Part shown: positions 13,337 through 17,768 of the stretch, piece after piece | Layout: each line of letters opens with the position of its first letter | Position numbering within the stretch: the stretch's first letter is position 1 | The notes under the pieces: model-generated | What the model saw: only the letters and a program-made list of their open reading frames with translations | What the model was told of the DNA's origin: nothing | Databases searched by the model: none | Made by a program: the position numbers and the translations under genes | NCBI GenBank assembly: GCA_934541115.1 | Contig: CAKTDF010000035.1 | Span: forward strand, 1 to 17,768 | DNA length: 17,768 nt | Direction: 5' to 3' | Origin: an uncultured Eubacteriales bacterium | GTDB taxonomy: Bacteria; Bacillota; Clostridia; Oscillospirales; Acutalibacteraceae

Positions 13337-13365
13337 ATTATAACATTTTATATTATGCAAGGCAA
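13337..13365 (-). promoter_or_regulatory. Promoter of the aldolase-like gene
   Basis: On the minus strand TTGCCT (13365-13360) and TATAAT (13342-13337) are 17 bp apart, with TGT giving an extended -10. A leader of about 30 nt precedes the start codon. Confidence 0.8.
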
Positions 13366-13428
13366 CACCGATCGTCCTGCAATCTAAGTTGTTCATTTGA
13401 AAAATCTATGAATAAACCGATAGTTTTG

Positions 13429-13564
13429 TTGCAGCTCTTTTTGATTTATGATCATAACGTTGTTTTCGCGCTTTTCAAGCATACTGTTTGACTCGCATAC
13501 TGTATATTTTTTACCGTTTTTTAAGGATTTTTTATGGTAAGCCAAAAACTAAAAAGAGCTGCAA
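13429..13564. repeat. 14-bp inverted repeat around a gene-free stretch
   Basis: TTGCAGCTCTTTTT (13429-13442) is perfectly complementary to AAAAAGAGCTGCAA (13551-13564), which is the distal part of the tRNA-Arg terminator. The 108 bp between hold no ORF of note and are AT-rich. Together with the aldolase promoter and the terminator this accounts for 13300-13600. A stray duplicate of a terminator half in inverted orientation is the simplest reading. Confidence 0.5.
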
Positions 13565-13590
13565 TCGCTTTAAACATAAGCAATTGCAGC
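13549..13590 (-). terminator. Terminator after tRNA-Arg(CCG)
   Basis: On the minus strand GCTGCAATTGCTT pairs with AAGCGATTGCAGC (13578-13590 with 13558-13570, one G-T pair, 7-nt loop), followed by TCTTTTTAGTTTT. It lies 10 nt past the CCA end of the tRNA. Confidence 0.88.
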
Positions 13591-13600
13591 CCTTTTCATG

Positions 13601-13677
13601 TGGCCCGCCCGGAGGGATTCGAACCCCCGTTCTTCAGAATCGGAATCTGCTGCGTTATCCAACTGCGCCACGGGCGG
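13601..13677 (-). tRNA. tRNA-Arg (anticodon CCG)
   Basis: A 77-nt cloverleaf with acceptor CCGCCCG/CGGGCGG, D-arm GCGC, anticodon loop TTCCGAT (anticodon CCG), T-arm with TTCGAAT and encoded CCA. The first pair of the anticodon stem is a G-A mismatch and one D-stem pair is also imperfect. It lies 36 nt past the stop of the upstream small protein gene, with an 8-bp hairpin (13686-13707) between, and probably shares that transcript. Confidence 0.92.
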
Positions 13678-13713
13678 AAATACAAGGCGACAGCTTTCAC
13701 TGCCGCCAAAACT

Positions 13714-14004
13714 TTATGCGAGTGCTCTTTCAAGCCAAATCCTGCCGATGTCAAGAGCCGCATAAAGACCTTTCTTTTCGGTCTTGTGGGCAATCCTGTC
13801 GTGCGGTCTGACATTGGGGTCGGTATTGATGAGCTGAACGGAAACACGATCCGCCATCTCAATACCGTCAACGCTTTTTGTGCTGAGAATCTGAAGCATG
13901 AGAACAAAGTCATCGCCGAGACTGCCGTAATAAATCGTGTTGCCTTTTCTGACGAGGGGCTTGTTCTTATACATCAAAAATTCGCTTTTCTTTTTTGCTG
14001 CCAT
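13714..14004 (-). CDS. Small basic protein downstream of ireB, function unknown
   Basis: The 96-residue product begins MAAKKKSEFLMYKNKPLVRKG and continues with a 'GNTIYYGSLGDDFVLMLQIL' strand pair, a 'DRVSVQLINTDP' segment and a closing helix that ends RIWLERALA (segments quoted in part). It is basic, has no cysteines, signal peptide or membrane helix, and looks like a small alpha/beta fold. I do not recognise a named family. GGGAGA lies 8 nt before the ATG at 14002-14004, which is preferred over a TTG at 14019 that overlaps that site. It follows ireB by 18 nt and is surely co-transcribed with it, so a role in the same regulatory process is possible but unproved. Confidence 0.8.
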   Translation of the reverse strand: MAAKKKSEFLMYKNKPLVRKGNTIYYGSLGDDFVLMLQILSTKSVDGIEMADRVSVQLINTDPNVRPHDRIAHKTEKKGLYAALDIGRIWLERALA

Positions 14005-14022
14005 GTTGCTTTCTCCCAAAAA

Positions 14023-14271
14023 TTATTTACCCTGCAGGTAGCTTTTGACCAGCTCCTGCAAAAGCTCATCGCGGTCGATTTTTCTAATCAGACTGCGGGC
14101 ATTGTTGTGGGTAGTGATATATGTCGGGTCTTCGGAAAGAATATAGCCGACTATCTGATTGATGGGGTTGTATCCTTTTTCAACCAAAGCCTCATAGACG
14201 GTTTTTAAAACCTCTTCCATTTCATCGGGAGTGTTTTGGTTGAGTGTGAATTGTCTGGTACAGTCTTTCAT
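14023..14271 (-). CDS. ireB: IreB family regulatory phosphoprotein (UPF0297/YrzL)
   Basis: The 82-residue protein matches IreB strongly: 'VLKTVYEALVEKGYNPINQIVGY' in the middle, 'DPTYITTHNNARSLIRKIDRDE' next, and a 'LLQELVKSYL' end (segments quoted in part). In Enterococcus faecalis IreB is phosphorylated by the Ser/Thr kinase IreK on N-terminal threonines and represses cephalosporin resistance; here Thr5 and Thr9 are candidates. GGAGG lies 8 nt before ATG 14269-14271, and a longer in-frame start at 14313 would include the leader hairpin, so it is rejected. In most Firmicutes this gene lies with alaS, ruvX and a UPF0473 gene; here it has its own promoter and precedes an unrelated small gene and a tRNA. 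Confidence 0.93.
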   Translation of the reverse strand: MKDCTRQFTLNQNTPDEMEEVLKTVYEALVEKGYNPINQIVGYILSEDPTYITTHNNARSLIRKIDRDELLQELVKSYLQGK

Positions 14272-14333
14272 TTCTGACCCTCCGTTCAATGTGTAATACA
14301 TGTGTGCGGACACTACATGTCCGTTGATTAAAC

Positions 14334-14362
14334 ATTATACATCATTTGTTGCAATAAAACAA
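14334..14362 (-). promoter_or_regulatory. Promoter of the ireB unit
   Basis: On the minus strand TTGTTT (14362-14357) and TATAAT (14339-14334) are 17 bp apart. The first bases of the transcript would fold CGGACA/TGTCCG (around 14307-14323), a 5' hairpin likely to stabilise the message. Confidence 0.75.
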
Positions 14363-14417
14363 CCGTGTTTTGAAAAAAAGCTTCAAATATATAAATATTT
14401 TTTTCCCGCTGCGTTCC

Positions 14418-14461
14418 TTGATATTCATTCCCTAAAGTGTTATACTCAAGGTGATTTGAGT
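14418..14461 (+). promoter_or_regulatory. Promoter with overlapping dyad for the sugar operon
   Basis: TTGATA (14418-14423), 17-bp spacer and TATACT (14441-14446) with a TGT extended -10. A perfect dyad ACTCAA (14444-14449) and TTGAGT (14456-14461), 6-bp spacer, overlaps the -10 and the start of transcription, a typical repressor position. The leader would be about 130 nt. Confidence 0.72.
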
Positions 14462-14506
14462 TTGACTCTCATCAGATTAAAACAAACCCGACTATATCCC
14501 GGCACA

Positions 14507-14527
14507 CCTTGTTAGGCTACAACAAGG
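14507..14527 (+). promoter_or_regulatory. Leader hairpin before the sugar operon
   Basis: CCTTGTT (14507-14513) and AACAAGG (14521-14527) are perfectly complementary around a 7-nt loop. It lies in the leader between the promoter and the first gene and lacks a T-run, so it is not a terminator. It could be an operator or an RNA element. Confidence 0.4.
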
Positions 14528-14581
14528 ACTGATTGTGACCGTTTATGTAATATTTGTAGCCGGAAAGGCAATGGTAATTTT

Positions 14582-15760
14582 ATGTCATCAAAACTGAAAC
14601 TCGGAATAATCGGCGTCGGTAATATGGGCGGCGCACACATAGAAAACTATCTTGAGGGCAAAATGCCGGAGATAGAAATAACATGTGTTGCCGATATCGA
14701 CAAAAAACGGCTCGCTGCGGCGCAAAAGAAGCTGCCTCAGGCGTCTGCTTTTTCAGACGCGACCGGACTTATAAAAAGCGGTCTTTGTGAAGCTGTGCTT
14801 ATTGCCACGCCGCACTACTCACATCCTCCGCTTGCAATTGAGGCTCTGAATGCGGGTCTGCACGTAATGAGCGAAAAGCCTGCCGGCGTATATACAAAAC
14901 AGGTGAGAGAGCTTATCGCTGTTGCCGAAAAGTCAGATAAAACATATGCGCTCATGCTGAATCAGCGTACCAATTGTGTATATCGAAAGCTGAAAGAGCT
15001 TGTTTCAAGCGGAGTATACGGAGAGATTCGCCGTGTTTCGTGGATAATTACCGATTGGTTCAGAACCCAGCAGTACTATAACTCCGGCGGTTGGCGTGCA
15101 ACGTGGTCCGGCGAGGGCGGCGGAGTAATACTCAACCAATGTCCGCATCAGCTTGACCTTTGGCAATGGATCTGCGGAATGCCTGTCAAAGTCAGAGCGT
15201 TTTGCCATGAGGGCAAGTGGCATGATATTGAGGTTGAGGATGATGTCACGATTTATGTTGAGTACCCGAACGGAGCAACCGGAACATTCATTACCACTAC
15301 CGGCGACTGCCCGGGCACGAACCGCCTTGAGATCACACTCGACAAGGCAAAGCTGATTTGTGAAGATGATCCCCGAACAGATAAATTCACTCTTTCGGCT
15401 TATGAGCTTGACGGCAGCACCTGCGAATTTATAAAAACATCTGATAAAGGTTTTGCAAAACTGCCGGGAAAATGGCGCGACGTTGAAACCGATGGGCTCA
15501 ATGAACAACACCCGGGTGTGCTCAACGCGTTTGCCGCTCACATTCTCAGAGGTGAACCGCTGATTGCAAAGGGTGCAGAGGGAATCAACGGACTGATCAT
15601 TTCGAACGCAGCGTTTCTTTCCTCGTGGCTTGAAAAACCCGTGGAAATTCCGTTTGATGAGGAGCTTTATCTTGAACTTCTCAACAACAAAATTAAAAAT
15701 TCAAAGTTCCAAAAAACTGTATGCGAGAGTGTTGAAGAGGACATGAGCTCAACATACTGA
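14582..15760 (+). CDS. Gfo/Idh/MocA family oxidoreductase (first of operon)
   Basis: The 392-residue protein has an N-terminal Rossmann fold (GIIGVGNMGGAH, 8-19) and the family signature SEKPAG (97-102) whose Lys99 helps catalysis. The C-terminal domain carries the substrate-side motif EGGGVILNQCPHQLDLW (178-194) with His189. The family oxidises a hydroxyl on a sugar or polyol with NAD(P). A 'DWFRTQQYY' segment (158-166) is shared with the third gene of the operon. The last 35 residues are an extra charged helical tail. The ATG at 14582 has only a weak ribosome site (AAAGG 13 nt upstream), and an out-of-frame ATG at 14571 lies closer to it. Start and expression are therefore less certain. Confidence 0.88.
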   Translation: MSSKLKLGIIGVGNMGGAHIENYLEGKMPEIEITCVADIDKKRLAAAQKKLPQASAFSDATGLIKSGLCEAVLIATPHYSHPPLAIEALNAGLHVMSEKPAGVYTKQVRELIAVAEKSDKTYALMLNQRTNCVYRKLKELVSSGVYGEIRRVSWIITDWFRTQQYYNSGGWRATWSGEGGGVILNQCPHQLDLWQWICGMPVKVRAFCHEGKWHDIEVEDDVTIYVEYPNGATGTFITTTGDCPGTNRLEITLDKAKLICEDDPRTDKFTLSAYELDGSTCEFIKTSDKGFAKLPGKWRDVETDGLNEQHPGVLNAFAAHILRGEPLIAKGAEGINGLIISNAAFLSSWLEKPVEIPFDEELYLELLNNKIKNSKFQKTVCESVEEDMSSTY

Positions 15761-15774
15761 GAAAGGTGAATTAT

Positions 15775-16656
15775 ATGGCAAAGTATATTTTTTCCGCTTT
15801 CTGCGATGAATCCGGAGAGAACACAATCGAGGGTCAAATGGCTGCATGCAAAGCTAACGGCATAACGCACATGGAGCTTCGCGGTTTCGGCGATGAACTC
15901 AACATCAACAATCTTTCCGTTGATCAGGCAAAGGAAATGAAAAAGAAAATTGATGCCGCAGGAATGCATGCCGCTTCAATCGGTTCCGGGTACGGAAAAA
16001 TTGAAATTACAGATGATTTTGAACCGCACTTTGAAGCCTTCAAAAATACCGTCGAGGTTGCAAAAATTCTCGGTGCAAAATATATAAGGATTTTCAGCTT
16101 CTATTTTACGGAAGGTGAAGACTATGGAAAGTATCGCGAAGAAGTTATACACCGCGTCAAGTCAATGGCGGATTACGCCGCGCAGAACGGACTTCTTTGC
16201 TGTCATGAAAACGAAAAGGCGATTTACGGCGATACGGCAGAGCGCTGCCTTGACCTTCTTCAAAACTGCGGTGAACATTTGCGTGCCGTGTTTGATCCGG
16301 CAAATTTCATTCAGTGCGGTGTGGATACACTAAAGGCATATGAACTGCTTAAAGGTCACATTGAATATTTTCATGTTAAAGATGCAATATATAAAGACGG
16401 CAGCGTTGTTCCGGCAGGCAGGGGAGAAGGCCACGTTGAAGAAATAATCGCCGCTGCGTCTGCCGGCAGAAATGAACTTCTTTTGTCGCTTGAGCCGCAC
16501 CTGCAGGTTTTTGAGGGACTTGGCAATCTTGAAAGCAAGGTTATCGAGGGCGAAAGAACCATGCCTGAAAATACATACCCGTCTCATGCGGACTCATTTA
16601 AGGCTGCGGCAGACGCAATGCACCTCATTGCATCAAGAATCTCGGAGAAATGCTGA
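15775..16656 (+). CDS. Sugar phosphate isomerase/epimerase-like TIM barrel
   Basis: The 293-residue protein fits the xylose isomerase-like TIM barrel family (AP endonuclease 2 fold). The expected metal ligands are present at the ends of strands: Glu145 (CHENEKA), Asp174 (VFDPANF), His200 (YFHVKDA) and Glu240 (SLEPHL). Such enzymes isomerise or epimerise keto-sugars, or dehydrate inosose, using a divalent metal; some carry out glycoside cleavage after oxidation by a Gfo/Idh/MocA partner. AAAGG lies 8 nt before ATG 15775; a GTG at 15766 overlaps the ribosome site and is not used. It begins 14 nt after the first dehydrogenase gene and ends 3 nt before the second. Confidence 0.88.
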   Translation: MAKYIFSAFCDESGENTIEGQMAACKANGITHMELRGFGDELNINNLSVDQAKEMKKKIDAAGMHAASIGSGYGKIEITDDFEPHFEAFKNTVEVAKILGAKYIRIFSFYFTEGEDYGKYREEVIHRVKSMADYAAQNGLLCCHENEKAIYGDTAERCLDLLQNCGEHLRAVFDPANFIQCGVDTLKAYELLKGHIEYFHVKDAIYKDGSVVPAGRGEGHVEEIIAAASAGRNELLLSLEPHLQVFEGLGNLESKVIEGERTMPENTYPSHADSFKAAADAMHLIASRISEKC

Positions 16657-16659
16657 CTG

Positions 16660-17673
16660 ATGGAAAAATTTAAAGTTGCAGTTGTCGGCTGCGGAAACAT
16701 TTCAAAAACTCATCTGCCGGTTCTCAAAGAAACAAAGAGCGTGGAGCTTGTTGCCGTTTGCGATATTTTGCCGGAAAGGGCAGATGCCTGCGCCGAAAAG
16801 TATGGCTGCAAGGCTTATTATGAATTTGATGAACTTATTTCAAATGAGAAACTCGACTGCATTCATATTTGCACTCCGCATTATCTTCATGTTCCGATGG
16901 CTGTCAATGCACTCAAAAACGGCATCAATGTTCTTTGCGAAAAACCGTGTGCAATAAGCAGTGAGGGGCTTGACGAGCTTGGACGCGAGGTAAAAAAGAG
17001 CCGTGCCGTGTTTGGCGTATGCTTTCAGAACAGATATAACGAAGCGGTCAAAAAAGCAGTACAGCTCATTGAAAGCGGAAAGCTCGGTGTTCTCAAAGCC
17101 GAGAGAGCCAATGTTGACTGGTTCAGAGACAAGGAATACTACTCTGATCGTTGGCACGGAAAAAAAGCTTTTGAGGGCGGCGGAGTGCTTATAAACCAAG
17201 CGATTCACACCTCGGATCTGCTGCAATATTTTGCCGGAAGCGACACTCGAAAAATTGACGCACATATTTTCAATGACAGTCTCAAGGGTGTTATTGAAGT
17301 CGAGGATTCCGCCATGGTTCGGTATGTTTATGAAAACGGAGTAGTGGCGGTTATGAGTGCGACCAACGGCTTTTCTCTCAACGCCGACGTTTCAATTGAA
17401 CTGCTTTTTGATTCCGGTTCGGTGATCCGTTTGGAGGGTCTTAATTTGTATCTTTCCGAAAACGGTAGCGGCTTTGAAAAAATCAAGCTTGAAAACGGCT
17501 ACGACTGCTGCGGAAAGAGCTATTGGGGTAACGGACACACGGCGCTTATCAAGGATTTTTACCGTTGCCTTGAAAGCGGAGAAAAGTTTCCGATTGATTT
17601 TGAGCAAGGGGCAAAGGCGGTCGTTGATGTTCTTACGGCATATGAAGTTTCAAAATGTGAGCATAGGGTCTGA
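16660..17673 (+). CDS. Gfo/Idh/MocA family oxidoreductase (third of operon)
   Basis: The 337-residue protein carries the Rossmann motif VVGCGNISKTH (8-18), CEKPC (93-97) and FEGGGVLINQAIHTSDLL (171-188) with catalytic-position His183. It shares 'DWFRDKEYY' (153-161) with the first gene, so the two dehydrogenases are paralogues of one subfamily though of different length. It should oxidise or reduce a sugar, polyol or their keto form with NAD(P)(H). Its ATG lies 3 nt after the stop of the TIM-barrel gene, with GGAGAA inside that gene's end, a sign of translational coupling. No terminator is visible in the 95 nt left in the window, so the operon may continue. Confidence 0.9.
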   Translation: MEKFKVAVVGCGNISKTHLPVLKETKSVELVAVCDILPERADACAEKYGCKAYYEFDELISNEKLDCIHICTPHYLHVPMAVNALKNGINVLCEKPCAISSEGLDELGREVKKSRAVFGVCFQNRYNEAVKKAVQLIESGKLGVLKAERANVDWFRDKEYYSDRWHGKKAFEGGGVLINQAIHTSDLLQYFAGSDTRKIDAHIFNDSLKGVIEVEDSAMVRYVYENGVVAVMSATNGFSLNADVSIELLFDSGSVIRLEGLNLYLSENGSGFEKIKLENGYDCCGKSYWGNGHTALIKDFYRCLESGEKFPIDFEQGAKAVVDVLTAYEVSKCEHRV

Positions 17674-17768
17674 ATCAGAACCAAATAATTGGCAATCATA
17701 AGAGATAAATTCAAACAGAAAATTTATTTTTTGTTTAAGACACATCAGACATGCCGGCACTGTGGAAC

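Noticed and set aside
13534..14208. Plus-strand open frame of 224 codons antisense to tRNA-Arg, the small protein gene and ireB
   Set aside because: The opposite strand holds ireB, a small gene with good ribosome sites and a tRNA; the long frame is a shadow without a ribosome site.
17674..17768. Terminator or new gene start at the right edge
   Set aside because: Only AT-rich sequence with no stable hairpin and T-run and no ribosome site plus start is visible before the window ends.

Overview
The window reads as a piece of a Clostridia chromosome, most likely an uncultured gut member of the Oscillospiraceae/Ruminococcaceae type. Supporting signs are strong AAGGAGG-type ribosome sites, sigma-A promoters with 17-18 bp spacing, CCA-encoded tRNAs, an IreB (UPF0297) gene, a leaderless DUF11 protein and clostridial-style Fe-S flavoproteins. 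This taxonomic call is inference from gene content; no rRNA is present. I see no phage, transposase, CRISPR array or known riboswitch.

Layout. (1) 1-2931: the 3' end of a LysR-type regulator, a YbjQ/UPF0145 protein, a convergent YgjP-like metallopeptidase and an FAD-dependent oxidoreductase of the FixC/geranylgeranyl-reductase type. (2) 3101-3622: a minus-strand operon of four tRNAs (Gly-TCC, Arg-TCT, His-GTG, Gln-TTG) with a textbook promoter and terminator. (3) 3708-4890: a lone ECF-like sigma factor with a roughly 200 nt AT-rich leader, followed by about 370 bp that looks like decayed coding sequence, closed by a 16-bp terminator hairpin. (4) 4977-9048: hypB diverges from a 965-residue multi-cluster Fe-S flavoprotein that is co-transcribed with hypA. 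No hydrogenase or other hyp gene is in view, so this looks like a nickel-chaperone pair built around an unusual oxidoreductase and is the most unusual gene set here. (5) 9131-13365: fucO (lactaldehyde reductase), a small cupin gene broken by a one-base shift in an A6 run, a DUF11 repeat protein without a signal peptide, and a threonine-aldolase-like PLP enzyme. Two copies of a 56-bp hairpin element lie in this region. (6) 13549-14362: a minus-strand unit of ireB, a small conserved-looking protein and tRNA-Arg(CCG). (7) 14418-17673: a three-gene sugar or polyol operon, Gfo/Idh/MocA dehydrogenase, TIM-barrel isomerase/epimerase, then a second Gfo/Idh/MocA dehydrogenase, with its own promoter whose -10 box is overlapped by a small dyad.

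How they work together: the last operon probably oxidises and rearranges a sugar, polyol or glycoside, and FucO could dispose of aldehydes from deoxysugar use. HypA and HypB would load nickel into an enzyme not seen here, with the flavoprotein as a candidate electron-transfer partner. These functional links are inferred from neighbourhood only.
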